Numbered from the stretch's first letter, positions 18,313 to 27,096 are shown. The stretch: DNA of 34,850 bases from Leptolyngbyaceae cyanobacterium CSU_1_3 (GCA_012034655.1 JAAUOZ010000045.1:1-34850), one strand, 5' to 3'. Numbers and translations are program-made. The notes: a model not told the origin generated them from the letters alone.

Positions 18313-18973
18313 CTAACGAATCTTGGGGCGCAAAAACCTCACCAGACCTGCAATGCTGCGAGACTGGAGGTAAATGTCTCCCTGCCCCGACAGCCGATTG
18401 ACCAGCCCTTCGCCAGACGTGACAGACCCGACCAGACCACTCGATAGTCCAACTTTCATGCGAATGCCCGGCTCGTAAGCAACCAGGTGTCCAGAATCAA
18501 CTACAAATTCGCCGTTCACCTGCTGTTTGCTCAATCCTCCATATGTGCCAAAAAGACCAGTCCGTTGCCGCTCAACTTGAGTTTGAGCAGCCCCTCTCCT
18601 GCCAACCAACTTGATAGCCCCGCCCAATGAACACCAATATTCACTTTCCCAGCGTGGGCAATGTAAGCCCCCGGTTGAAAGCAGATTTCTTGTCCCTTTA
18701 GCTCTAGTGCTAGAGCGTCTCCAATCATGGATTGGGTGAGCACCAACTCCAGAGGAGTTTGGGTAGGGTTGGTGAATTTGTTGACGAAGAGAGATTCGCC
18801 CCCAAAAATTTTCGGATCAGGGCTGGAATCAGACCGCCAGAAAATTCTGTCTGCATAGACAGTTGCCCCGCCATACTCGCCATGGCTCCCGATTCGGCTG
18901 TTAGGCTTTCTCCGGGGTTGAGGGTGACAAATATGGTGGCAAAAGCGGGTTTATAGCGAATGTCGTACTTCAC
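18313..18973 (-). pseudogene. AIM24 / TIGR00266 family protein, paralog 3, with two frameshifts
   Basis: Three overlapping frames give one AIM24 protein. Part one runs from ATG 18973 (MKYDIRYKPAFATIFVTLNP...IRKFLG), part two is GESLFVNKFTN...GLLKLKLSGNGLVF, and part three is FGTYGGLSKQQVNGEFVVDSGHLVAYEPGI...GSVTSGEGLVNRLSGQGDIYLQSRS. The breaks are in a C5 run (18799-18803, six expected) and an A5 run (18550-18554, six expected), both one base short. Repair yields 220 aa. It is the first gene of the AIM24-M48 operon and its leader carries the 13-bp tandem repeat. Two independent homopolymer losses in one small gene favour sequencing error, though decay of a redundant paralog is possible. Confidence 0.88.
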
Positions 18974-18974
18974 G

Positions 18975-19052
18975 GTAATTTCTTGGTGTAGTTTCCCGGT
19001 GTAACTTCTGGGCGTAGTTTCTCGGTGTAGTTTCTCGGTGTAGTTTCTCGGT
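18975..19052 (-). repeat. 13-bp tandem repeat in the leader of the AIM24 operon
   Basis: Six head-to-tail copies of a 13-mer lie at 18975, 18988, 19001, 19014, 19027 and 19040. The last two and the one at 19014 are identical (plus strand GTAGTTTCTCGGT); the first three vary by one to four bases. On the coding strand the unit is ACCGAGAAACTAC. The array ends 1 bp before the ATG of paralog 3, so it includes the place of the ribosome-binding site. Confidence 0.9.
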
Positions 19053-19166
19053 GAGAAAGGTTCGATGTGGGATCAGTATGCCCAGGGCGATCGTCCCGAC
19101 AACGATTATTTGAAGTAACAGTAAAGAAAGCGATCGTTCCGCAAAAATTCTGAAAGTAAATACGCA

Positions 19167-19204
19167 AGAAAAAAGCGAACACCCTGCAAAAGGGGTGTTC
19201 GCTT
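19167..19204 (-). terminator. Hairpin with T-run between the DUF4347 and AIM24 genes
   Basis: AAGCGAACACCC (19173-19184) and GGGTGTTCGCTT (19193-19204) are perfect 12-bp inverted repeats around an 8-nt loop. On the minus strand the stem is followed by TTTTTTC, an intrinsic terminator for the large gene ending at 19254. Next to it, AATCAAATCACTCGTC is repeated in tandem (about 19204-19236). Confidence 0.85.
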
Positions 19205-19253
19205 AATCAAATCACTCGTCAATCAAATCACTCGTCCATCGATCGCACAGGAT

Positions 19254-22200
19254 TTAGGCAAACCGCCAGCGACCAATCTCGCCTTTACCGAGATCTGCAT
19301 AGTAGAGGTTTGAGTCAAGCCCGGTCGTGATCTGCGTCAAACCAAACAGGTTAGACGCAAACCGCTGTACGCCACTTACCTTACCATCGTCGCCGAAGCT
19401 GAGGACATCGACCGTTCCTTTACTGAGATCGGTGATGAAGAGTGCGCCATCGTAGAGAGTCGGGAAGGTGTTGCCCGTATAGAAATCTCCGACGGCGATC
19501 GCACTGCCCCCAACCCCAGTGTGCTGGGTTGCGTAGATAGGAGCCGTCACCGTAGCACCACTGTTGTAGAAGTCTTTTACGGCTTGCAGGTCAGAGTAGC
19601 CCCCAGTTCTAAAGCTCTGTCCCGTCGCAGGGTTGCCCCCCTCGTAGGCAACCCAGCCAAAGTTTTCTCCACCTTTGCCAGTGTTGACTTCTTCCCACTT
19701 CGTCCAGCCGACATCACCCACGTAGACTTGCCCGTTCTCTCTGTTGATCGTAAAGCGGAAGGGGTTGCGTAAGCCCAATTGCCACACCTTAGAAGCATTG
19801 CTCTGAGCGTCGCCGTTAAAGAATGGGTTGTCAGCGATGCCATTTCCGGTGATGGGGTCGATGCGAAGAATCTTACCCGATAGGCTATTGACATTCAGAA
19901 CTCTCAGCGCCCGTGGATCGACCGCATTGTAGGATGCCCCATCCCCAATGCTGACGTAGAGATTGCCATCTGTGCCAAACCTCACAGCCCCCACAGCGTG
20001 AGATTCACTGTCGATAGGGATGAAGTCTTGCACAAAGGAGCCATCTGGATTGCGACCCGACTCAGGAATGCTGAAGTTGCTTGTGCCGTTGGCATCAGGG
20101 CGACTGATATTTTGCCAGGTGCTATTTTTACCGAGAATCACCACTGCACTGCCTGCGACCGCCGTCGTGTAGTTGGTTGCCGCATTCGCTGTAACTCGAA
20201 TCATCCGTGAGGCTCGGTTGCCAACGCCATCGCGACCTGCCAGCCCCGATCGAGTTGCCGTTTCAGGGGGGTCGTAGGAGTAGAGCAGATAGACGTAGGG
20301 GCTACCTTCTGTGAGTTTGGGATGCACCGCAATGCCGAGCAGTCCTCGATCTCTGGGGCCGTTGACTTCAGCGCTGATGTCAATAAAGGGAGTCGATTGC
20401 AGCACGCCATTTCTGGCAACTCGCACTACCCCTTGCTTTTGGGCAATGTACATGTTTTGCCCGTCGGATGACCAGTCGAAGGCAGTCGGCTCGGAAAGAT
20501 TTCTGACAAACGACTCACGGATGAACTGTCCCGGATCGTTGTCTGCGATCGTAATCGTTGCCGTTGCTTGGGGGTCTAGAATGCCGCCGATCGGGTTACT
20601 CAAGGCCAGGTTGAGGATTTCGTTGCGCTCGCTGGCGGTGTCGTCAGTGATGGCAACGGTGAAGGTTTTGCTAGTTTCCCCGGCTGCAAAGGTGAGCGTG
20701 CCCGTGGTGGTGGTATAGTCTGACCCTGCGATCGCCGTACCATCGGTGGTGGCATAGCGGACACTAGCCGTATTGGTCGTGGCTCCGCCACGCTGGACGG
20801 TGATCGTCGCAGTGCGATTATTTTCGTTGACCTGGTAATCTCCGGCGCTGAAGGCAAAGCTAGAAGCTGCGTCGTCATCCAAAATAGTGATCAAGGCTGT
20901 CCGGTTGATCCCCAGGGCTGCGCCGATCGTTTCACCTAGCCCAAAGCCAAAGCGTTCTGTGCCCTCGCCGATCGCGTCATTGAGAATCGGAATCGTAACC
21001 GTGGCGCTGGTTTGGCCGTCAGCAAACTGCAAGAACCCAGCCGTCACCGTATAGTCTGAGTCAGAGATCGCCGTTTCGTTGACCGTGGTGTAGTTGACTG
21101 AGGCGGCTCCGTCGCTGCCGTTGACGCGATCGACCCGAATTGTAGCGGTTCCATCATTTTCGTTGACGGTGACAGCATTTTGACCCAAGACGATCGTGCC
21201 TGTGTTGACAACGGCGGGGCTGTAGAGTTGTGATTTAGGAATAATCTGCCTGGCTTGTCTGGCGCTCGACCAACCTAAGCGAGCCACTGCATCAAAGGTG
21301 TTGTCGTAATATTCCAGGCGAATGTCGTACTTTTGCCCAGCGACGAGGGCGATCGTGCCTCGGTGCTCAGTGGTTCCTTGGTCAACAAAGCGATTGATAA
21401 TTTGTTGACCGTTGACAAACAACCGAACTCCATCATCCGTGCTGGTAAAGAAGGTGTAGGTCTCGCTGTAGAGTGCCTCCACTTGCCCCGTCCAGCGTAC
21501 CGAGAAGGTGTCGGGCCCAATTACAGGGCTTGGCGAACCTTCAGCCCAATCGAAGTTGACATTAGCATCGGTGCGAGTCAGGGCGAGATTGGTGAAATCA
21601 ATGTTGTCGTAGTATTCGCCCTTCAAGCCGTTGCCAGTACCGGGATCAGGTACGGGGCCCGGATCGATAACAGGTGGAATTGTGCTGTAGAGTTGCGACG
21701 TAGGAATGACTTGCTTGGCTACGCCAGGGCCTGCCCACAGAAGGCGCGACACCGCATCAAAGCCATTGTCGTAGTACTCCATCTGAATGTCGTATTTCTG
21801 CCCAGCGACGAGGGCGATCGTCCCGTTATATTCCTTGGTGCTTTGGTCAACGAAACGGTTGATCAAGGTCTGGCCGTTGACAGACAGGCGTACCCCGTCA
21901 TCGGTGCTTGTGAAGAAAGTGTAGTTGCCCGTAGAGAGAGCCTGAACTTGCCCCGTCCAGCGTACTGAGAAGGTGTCGGGGGCAACGCCAGGGGCGGGTG
22001 ATCCTGCGGCCCAATCGAAGTTAACTGTGGGATCGATGCGGGTGACAATCAGATCGGTGAAATCGCGATTGTCGAAGTATTCGCCTTTGAGTCCGTTACC
22101 TGTGCCAGGCGTACCTGTGCCTGAGTCAGGGGTGACGATGGAAGTCACCAGTTCAATATTTTCGATGTCCTGGTTATTGACGGCTCCTCCTGTTCCAGCA

Positions 22201-23183
22201 CTGAAGCCCACAAAAGCCCGATCGCCGACGATCGCCGACAGATCTACCGTGTAGCTAAGAATTGCCACATTGGGCTTGATGGCCGTTTCTGACAAAAAGA
22301 CTTTGAGCTGATCGATCGCCGCGTCGTAGTCAATCCAGGCGTTGATAGCGTTGCCACTGTTGAGATCAAAGCTGGGCATACCGATCGCGTAAATCTGGGC
22401 AGCGTTGCCATTTTGGAGCACCGCAACGTGGTTGCCGTTCAGGTCGTTGGGGTTGCGGTAGGTGTCGAACTCGATCGCCAAACTCCGCCCGATCGCCGTA
22501 CTATTGGGACTCAAATCAATCCCGTAGCCAAGGCTGCCGCCCGTTCCCCCTAGGGCGTTCACTCCTGCCGCACTGTTTTGCAATATGAAGGTAAAGCCAT
22601 CTGCCCCATTGACACCATTACCCTCCCCCAGACGGAACCGGAACCGCGTCTGAAAGGAGGTGTTGCCATTAATATCAAAGGGAGTGTTGAAGAAAGCGCT
22701 GCCCGCCTGCATGGTTTGAGCCGGAGTCAGACGCAAGACTCCTCCCACCTGGGAGGCGTTGCCGTTGAGTTTCAGGCTGGATGTATCCGAGAAGTCGCTG
22801 AGGTTGAGGGTAGGCAGAATTGCGTCGTAGTCTGCCATTGTCGAGTTGGCAAAAGCTAGCCCAGCTTCGATCGTTCCCGTCTGACTTTCTAAGACCCAGT
22901 TGCCACCCAGGGCAGCGCTGCCCGTGGGATCGATCGAGGCAGCAAGGTCGGCTCCTGTCAGGTTACTTAGCTGTTGAATGAACCGCCCACCGTCGGCTGC
23001 TGCTACATCACAGCCATACAAAAGAATGTCAGCATGTGCCGCCAAGGCCTTTGCCCAGGTTTGCAGTTCGCTACTATAAGCGCCAAGGGTGCTCAGGTCG
23101 AGGGTTGCACTACCCAACTTTAGACTGCCCGCACTGCCGTGAGAGACGATGTGGAGGCTGGCAATGTCAGTACGATCGGACAA
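19254..23183 (-). CDS. Large DUF4347 - L-type lectin - PA14 - Calx-beta - sugar dehydrogenase-like protein
   Basis: The 1309-residue frame has, in order: the rest of a DUF4347 domain (1 to about 120; LHIVSHGSAGSLKLG, ILLYGCDVAA); an L-type lectin-like domain (about 125-345; NGADGFTFILQNSA, LAIEFDTYRNPNDLNGNH); two PA14 domains (about 362-500 and 518-665; GLKGEYFDN, FFTSTDDGVRLSVNGQ); two Calx-beta repeats (about 670-880; TATIRVDRVNGSDGAASVNY, TTTTGTLTFAAGETSKTFTV); and a glucose/sorbosone dehydrogenase-like beta-propeller (about 895-1309; RDRGLLGIAVHPKLTEG, RVLNVNSLSGKILRIDP, QVYVGDVGWTKWEEVN). The true N-terminus is in the frame at 23231-23497; one base is missing at 23227-23230, and repair gives 1414 aa. 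There is no classical signal peptide, so non-Sec (for example type I) export is guessed. The domains suggest an extracellular carbohydrate-binding protein, with PQQ-type oxidation uncertain. Confidence 0.9.
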   Translation of the reverse strand: MSDRTDIASLHIVSHGSAGSLKLGSATLDLSTLGAYSSELQTWAKALAAHADILLYGCDVAAADGGRFIQQLSNLTGADLAASIDPTGSAALGGNWVLESQTGTIEAGLAFANSTMADYDAILPTLNLSDFSDTSSLKLNGNASQVGGVLRLTPAQTMQAGSAFFNTPFDINGNTSFQTRFRFRLGEGNGVNGADGFTFILQNSAAGVNALGGTGGSLGYGIDLSPNSTAIGRSLAIEFDTYRNPNDLNGNHVAVLQNGNAAQIYAIGMPSFDLNSGNAINAWIDYDAAIDQLKVFLSETAIKPNVAILSYTVDLSAIVGDRAFVGFSAGTGGAVNNQDIENIELVTSIVTPDSGTGTPGTGNGLKGEYFDNRDFTDLIVTRIDPTVNFDWAAGSPAPGVAPDTFSVRWTGQVQALSTGNYTFFTSTDDGVRLSVNGQTLINRFVDQSTKEYNGTIALVAGQKYDIQMEYYDNGFDAVSRLLWAGPGVAKQVIPTSQLYSTIPPVIDPGPVPDPGTGNGLKGEYYDNIDFTNLALTRTDANVNFDWAEGSPSPVIGPDTFSVRWTGQVEALYSETYTFFTSTDDGVRLFVNGQQIINRFVDQGTTEHRGTIALVAGQKYDIRLEYYDNTFDAVARLGWSSARQARQIIPKSQLYSPAVVNTGTIVLGQNAVTVNENDGTATIRVDRVNGSDGAASVNYTTVNETAISDSDYTVTAGFLQFADGQTSATVTIPILNDAIGEGTERFGFGLGETIGAALGINRTALITILDDDAASSFAFSAGDYQVNENNRTATITVQRGGATTNTASVRYATTDGTAIAGSDYTTTTGTLTFAAGETSKTFTVAITDDTASERNEILNLALSNPIGGILDPQATATITIADNDPGQFIRESFVRNLSEPTAFDWSSDGQNMYIAQKQGVVRVARNGVLQSTPFIDISAEVNGPRDRGLLGIAVHPKLTEGSPYVYLLYSYDPPETATRSGLAGRDGVGNRASRMIRVTANAATNYTTAVAGSAVVILGKNSTWQNISRPDANGTSNFSIPESGRNPDGSFVQDFIPIDSESHAVGAVRFGTDGNLYVSIGDGASYNAVDPRALRVLNVNSLSGKILRIDPITGNGIADNPFFNGDAQSNASKVWQLGLRNPFRFTINRENGQVYVGDVGWTKWEEVNTGKGGENFGWVAYEGGNPATGQSFRTGGYSDLQAVKDFYNSGATVTAPIYATQHTGVGGSAIAVGDFYTGNTFPTLYDGALFITDLSKGTVDVLSFGDDGKVSGVQRFASNLFGLTQITTGLDSNLYYADLGKGEIGRWRFA

Positions 23184-23230
23184 TACAGCGCTAATCTGAG
23201 CAACCCCATCTTGGGCTGCGTCAAGGAAAA

Positions 23231-23497
23231 TATTTCTTGGCCTGCCCCTGCCCCTGCCGCCAGGCTTTGATAGTTTTTAACGGTTGAGTCAATAAAGACG
23301 AGGCTGCCGGATGAAGCCGACGATCGTCGCACCTCAGCGCGATCTGTCAAGTTAGCTGAATCAAAATGAGAAGGGTCGCCGATCGTAGGAAGAGGTGCGC
23401 CCAAATCGAGCAGACGAGTATTGCTGATTAAATTTTGCATTTGCTTAGTGCCTGAACGATGAAATCCGGCTAAACGACTCTGTGAGTGCTTCTGCAT
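23231..23497 (-). CDS. N-terminal fragment of the DUF4347 multidomain protein
   Basis: This frame from ATG 23497 (or ATG 23440, MQNLISNTRLLDLG) encodes SSGSLVFIDSTVKNYQSLAAGAGAGQEIF, the standard opening strand of DUF4347. It then runs out of frame at the AAAA run 23227-23230. With one more base it continues as FFLDAAQDGVAQISAVLSDRTDIASLHIVSHG, joining the frame that ends at 19254. It is therefore the front of that gene, not a separate one. Confidence 0.8.
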
Positions 23498-24362
23498 GAA
23501 ACTGAGTGCGGAGGAGGCACAAAGCGCAGCACGAAGCAGCCTGCTTGATTTGACAGAAGGGAGGAACGCTTGAGAGCGTTTTCGCTAGAAGAAGCTTGAT
23601 ATCTGGGACAACCTATCTAAAACCAAGGGCTGTCTGGTGGAGCTTGGTGGGGGCAATGACCGACCTTACAGCCAAGCCAAGTCACTACAGGCAACTCCAG
23701 TTAGTAGGTGAAACGACCCGCTTGATCTTTTGGCAGAATTCGCCCTGTCGAAGAAGTCACGAGTTCGTGAAAATACTGAGCTGCTATTTTCACAAGCTTT
23801 GGTAGTTGCATAACACTCATGTGGTCTAGATCGCCTTGCTGGACACGAACTTATCACTACTCGAAAAGCTATCGTAAGTACTTTCCCGTAAACTTCATCG
23901 AAAGTTAAAGCCAACAGGAGCACTTAAATGTTTTATATGAAGTGACATCAGCGCGATCGTAGGTATAAACATTACTAAACCTGAAGTTAATTCTTCTTTG
24001 AGTCACAGGAACGTTTGCAGCCGAGTGCTGTCAACTGTCGAGTTCAACAGTTTTGAACCTATCACAAGGGCATAAATACGGTGGGTACTTCTTCGGTCTC
24101 TTCAAGGTATCTACAAATATCATTTCGCCTAAAAAGAACTGATTTACCCCAAATTAGGCGGAGAGGCTTGATATTCCGTACTTCTACAGAGTGAGTTGTG
24201 TAAAGAAATAGTGAAAGGAGCGATCGCCCTGCAAAAACTCGCATTATGAAGTTTGCGGACAAATAAATGTAGCTACGTTCAGGGCACGGCACTTCCATCC
24301 CCCTACTAGCATTCATGTTTGCCAGATATTTGATTGCGGAGATCGTCTCTTATTTTCACAAC
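23498..24362. other. 865-bp stretch without a recognisable gene
   Basis: Only short frames of 60-85 codons with no family character are present on either strand. The segment holds a small hairpin (AACGCT-TGAG-AGCGTT, 23565-23580) upstream of the DUF4347 gene. It is more A/T-rich and poorer in GCGATCGC sites than its flanks. It lies between the start of the large gene and the end of mutS2. I see no RNA gene, IS end or array in it. Confidence 0.5.
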
Positions 24363-25469
24363 CTAGAGGGTATAGGCGATCGTCACGCCTGATCCGCCAT
24401 CTGTCTGCTCTGCGAGTTCGTAGCGCTGAACACGAGGATGCTGCTGCAAAAAGGCATGAACGCCCTGACGCAGCTTGCCAGTGCCGTGACCGTGAATAAT
24501 CCAGATAGCGCCGTCTGAGTGGGCGATCGCCTGATCTAAAACTGGTTCTGCATCGGAGACGCGGCTGCCACGGATATCGATCGTATTGCGCGAGGTGCGA
24601 ATCAGAGGAGCGGCAGCCTGGGGCGTTGGCTCTGGTGGCTTGCTGGGTTTGGGTTCTTCACGTTTGGCAGGTTTTTCGCCGCTTAGAGATTCAACTTCCT
24701 GCATGGCAATCGTCATCTTCATCAGACCAAAGCGAACGGTGAGTTCGTCGTCGTCAGCAATACTGAGAACTTCGGCAGTCTGGTTGAGACGGGGAATGCG
24801 AACCCGATCGCCCACCGTGGGCCGATACTCTGGCTTGGGTTTGGCGATCGCGCGGGTGGGGAGATACCTTTCAGCGATTTGGTTCATTGCGTCGGTGGCT
24901 TGTTGGGCCTCCTGTGCGGTGACGTTGCCCTTTTGCAGTTGTTTGATGACTTTGGCAATCTCAGACTTGGCCTGTGCGATCGCATCCTGCACGGCTTTCT
25001 CTTGGGCGAGTTGCAGGTTCCGTTCTCGCTCTTGCAGGTTGGCAGCTTTTTCGGCAACTTGCTGATGGAGACGTTCGGCGCTTTCGAGCAGTTTTGCGGC
25101 TGCTTGGGCTTTGGTTTCCTGGCGTTTGCGCTGCGCTTCTAGCCCTGCGATTACCTGGTTTACGTCCTCAGATGCGCCCCCCACGTTTGCTTGAGCTTGC
25201 CGGACGACGGATTCTTTGAGTCCGAGGCGACGGGCGATCGTGAGAGCATTCGAGCGCCCTGGAATGCCCCACAGCAGGCGATAGGTGGGTGAGAGAGAAA
25301 CGTCGTCAAATTCGACGGAGGCATTCTCGAAGCGATCGTCGTCATACTTGAGGGCTTTGAGTTCGCCAAAGTGAGTGGTGGCAATGGTCAACGCGGCATG
25401 GTCAGCGAGATATTTAAGCAGAGCGATCGCCAAAGCACTGCCCTCCGAGGGATCAGTTCCCGCTCCCAC
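24363..25469 (-). CDS. mutS2: MutS2, C-terminal part (end of ATPase, coiled coil, Smr domain; frameshift-split)
   Basis: The 368-residue frame as read begins GAGTDPSEGSALAIALL, just after the Walker B LVLLDE that lies upstream in the same frame. It has TIATTHFGELKALKYDDDRFENASVEFD and LLWGIPGRSNALTIARRLGL (the ABC-type end of the MutS ATPase), then a long Ala/Gln/Glu coiled coil (about 95-210), a KOW-like segment (VGDRVRIPRLNQTAEVLSI), and a C-terminal Smr nuclease domain with IDIRGSRVSDAEPVLDQAI and IIHGHGTGKLRQGV. MutS2 acts on branched DNA or collided ribosomes rather than mismatch repair. This piece belongs with 25492-26322 and 26319-26909; the whole repaired chain is about 848 aa. Confidence 0.92.
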   Translation of the reverse strand: MGAGTDPSEGSALAIALLKYLADHAALTIATTHFGELKALKYDDDRFENASVEFDDVSLSPTYRLLWGIPGRSNALTIARRLGLKESVVRQAQANVGGASEDVNQVIAGLEAQRKRQETKAQAAAKLLESAERLHQQVAEKAANLQERERNLQLAQEKAVQDAIAQAKSEIAKVIKQLQKGNVTAQEAQQATDAMNQIAERYLPTRAIAKPKPEYRPTVGDRVRIPRLNQTAEVLSIADDDELTVRFGLMKMTIAMQEVESLSGEKPAKREEPKPSKPPEPTPQAAAPLIRTSRNTIDIRGSRVSDAEPVLDQAIAHSDGAIWIIHGHGTGKLRQGVHAFLQQHPRVQRYELAEQTDGGSGVTIAYTL

Positions 25470-25491
25470 TTCGTCTAGCAGTACCAGCGAA

Positions 25492-26322
25492 TTAGAAAGA
25501 AGAGAGGGCGGCAGAGGTTTCTCTGACTGGCTTGGCGAGGATAATGGCGGAGGGGCTGAGGGGTCTAGAGCATCCGAAGAGGTGATTTCTGGATTGGTGA
25601 TTTCTGGATTGGTGATTTCTGGATGTTGGTGATTCTGGATTGGGATTTTGTGAGGGCTGTTGCCCGATCGCGTTCAGGATGCGGCTGATGCGCCGAATGT
25701 GACCTGAAAAAGTTGAAAGGCTTTGCTCCAGAGATTGTTCGTCGCCAATGTCAGCCAAAATTTGCCCAAACCAGGGCAGTTCTACAGGCTCCCGCGCTGG
25801 CACAAATAACCCCACTTTAGCCATGAGCACAGCTAAGCCCAAGGTTTTGAGGGTGACAGTTTTGCCGCCCGTGTTGGGGCCAGTAATCGCCACCACTCGA
25901 ATCTGTGGCTGAATGTGTAAGTCAGTCGGAATCACCGATCGCCCTTGTTCGTGTTGTTGTTGCCAGACGAGCAGAGGGTGGCGCAGTTGCCGCAGCACGA
26001 TCGCTTGCGAGGCAGAAGGCGAAGGGAAGTCGATGAAGGTAGGAGGATTTGCCCCCAGCCAGAAGCTATAGCGGGCGCGGGTCGTGGCTAAATCTAGCGT
26101 GGTGCAGATCGCTAGAAGTCGCTCTAGATCAGCTTGGACGGCGGCCACTTGCTCAGTCAATGTGCGCCGAATGGCCTCTTCTTCGGCTTGCTCTTGGCGC
26201 TGCAATTGGCGCAGTTGGTTGTTGAGTTGAACGGTGGAATTTGGCTCAATATATAGGGTTGCGCCGCTCATGGAGACATCATGCACAATACCGGGAATGG
26301 CATCTTTCTGAGGGGCTTTCAC
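25492..26322 (-). CDS. mutS2: MutS2, middle part (clamp/lever and Walker A; frameshift-split)
   Basis: Starts MKAPQKDAIPGIVHDVSMSG and runs through the MutS core helices (GATLYIEPNSTVQLNNQLRQ) to the ATPase Walker A GPNTGGKTVTLKTLG and the signature DIGDEQSLEQSLSTFSGHI. The normal next element, LVLLDE, is found in another frame after a variable linker. The shift (one surplus or two missing bases) lies within 25493-25670, where the linker is a tandem repeat. Its last residues, from about GQQPSQNP onward, may therefore be out of frame. A start at 26322 is artificial: this is not a separate gene. Confidence 0.88.
   Translation of the reverse strand: MKAPQKDAIPGIVHDVSMSGATLYIEPNSTVQLNNQLRQLQRQEQAEEEAIRRTLTEQVAAVQADLERLLAICTTLDLATTRARYSFWLGANPPTFIDFPSPSASQAIVLRQLRHPLLVWQQQHEQGRSVIPTDLHIQPQIRVVAITGPNTGGKTVTLKTLGLAVLMAKVGLFVPAREPVELPWFGQILADIGDEQSLEQSLSTFSGHIRRISRILNAIGQQPSQNPNPESPTSRNHQSRNHQSRNHLFGCSRPLSPSAIILAKPVRETSAALSSF
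25581..25642 (-). repeat. 15-bp tandem repeat in the mutS2 linker
   Basis: GGTGATTTCTGGATT is repeated at 25581, 25596 and 25611 (last base changed), then an imperfect fourth copy GGTGATTCTGGATTG follows at about 25628. On the coding strand, in the frame that leads into Walker B, it encodes NPEIT repeats. It lies between the SGHIRRISRIL block and LVLLDE, a site where cyanobacterial MutS2 proteins vary in length. Confidence 0.85.
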
Positions 26323-26909
26323 GGGGATGACAAATCGACCGTCGCGTTGGGTGATGATCTGCTCCTGAACGGCATTGGACTGGCGTTGCAGAATTTTTGC
26401 AGCATCTCGTAGACACGATCGCGCACCTGCTTTTGTTTGCTGCGAATGTCTGCCAGTTTGGGGCTGGCCCGTTCGCTGACTTTGCCGTCGTCATTGATGC
26501 AGCGATAGATTTCTTGCTCAATTTCGGGATAGGTTCGCAGGTCAGAAATCAGATCGCTCAACACGGGTACGTCGGTCTGGTTGTCGATCGTCCGTCTCAG
26601 ATTTCTTGCCCCTGCTAGGGTGGTGGCGATCGCCAATAGCTCTGCCCCCGTTAAAATCCCCTGAAGGGCTGCCCGTTCGAGGGCTTCACCAATATCGCCA
26701 ATGCCGTCAAAACTCAGCCCGCCCGCCAGCCGACCTTCGAGGTTATAAACTTCCTGAGTCTGAGCTAGCAGATTCAACGTTTCTGCCCGGCTCGTCGGAA
26801 TTTTGAGATGACGAGCCGCGATCGCCCCCAGTTTTGTCGCTGCAAAGGTGGCAAGATGCTGACAGAGGCGTGACCATTCCAACAGTTCGAGAGTCTCAGC
26901 TTGAATCAA
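26319..26909 (-). CDS. mutS2: MutS2, N-terminal part (frameshift-split)
   Basis: True start of mutS2: MIQAETLELLEWSRLCQHLATFAAT, followed by the MutS2 core block LQGILTGAELLAIATTLAGARNLRR and a helical segment to YEMLQKF. At the T5 run 26394-26398 (plus strand) one base is missing. With it the chain continues QKILQRQSNAVQEQIITQRDGRFVIPVKAP into the next frame. As read, the last 20 residues are out of frame. It is divergent from nadA with a 187-bp shared promoter region. Confidence 0.88.
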   Translation of the reverse strand: MIQAETLELLEWSRLCQHLATFAATKLGAIAARHLKIPTSRAETLNLLAQTQEVYNLEGRLAGGLSFDGIGDIGEALERAALQGILTGAELLAIATTLAGARNLRRTIDNQTDVPVLSDLISDLRTYPEIEQEIYRCINDDGKVSERASPKLADIRSKQKQVRDRVYEMLQKFCNASPMPFRSRSSPNATVDLSSP

Positions 26910-27028
26910 AGTGTGATGGGGTGAAGCAGCAATACTCCCATTCTAAGGGGATTGCTTCTCCTCCACCGCATCTCAAGAAAGAGGGAATCTGAGTTTTGCT
27001 AAGTTGGTAGATTTAGATAAAAGTAGCG

Positions 27029-27058
27029 TTGTTTTGTTTTGGTAGATTAAACTATAAT
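27029..27058 (+). promoter_or_regulatory. Putative sigma-70-type promoter of nadA
   Basis: TTGTTT (27029-27034) and TATAAT (27053-27058) are separated by 18 bp and lie 38 bp before the GTG start of nadA. The -10 box matches the consensus fully, the -35 box only partly. Confidence 0.5.
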
Positions 27059-27096
27059 TAAAGCAACATACGTCTTTCATTCACTCGATCGTTATC

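Noticed and set aside
18313..18973. Three separate small genes
   Set aside because: Each frame supplies one consecutive third of a single AIM24 domain; restoring two homopolymer bases fuses them.
18970..19182. 70-codon minus-strand frame covering the 13-bp repeat
   Set aside because: The Thr/Lys-rich C-terminus is only a translation of the tandem repeat, and the frame overlaps the start of AIM24 paralog 3. It has no family character.
23596..23923. Two opposed frames of 69 and 85 codons
   Set aside because: They overlap each other on opposite strands and neither has a ribosome-binding site or family resemblance.
24062..24316. 84-codon minus-strand frame in the gene-free stretch
   Set aside because: No ribosome-binding site, no recognisable domain, and mixed residue composition. 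Most likely chance.
25581..25642. CRISPR array
   Set aside because: The units are contiguous 15-mers without spacers; the same holds for the 11-bp and 13-bp arrays.
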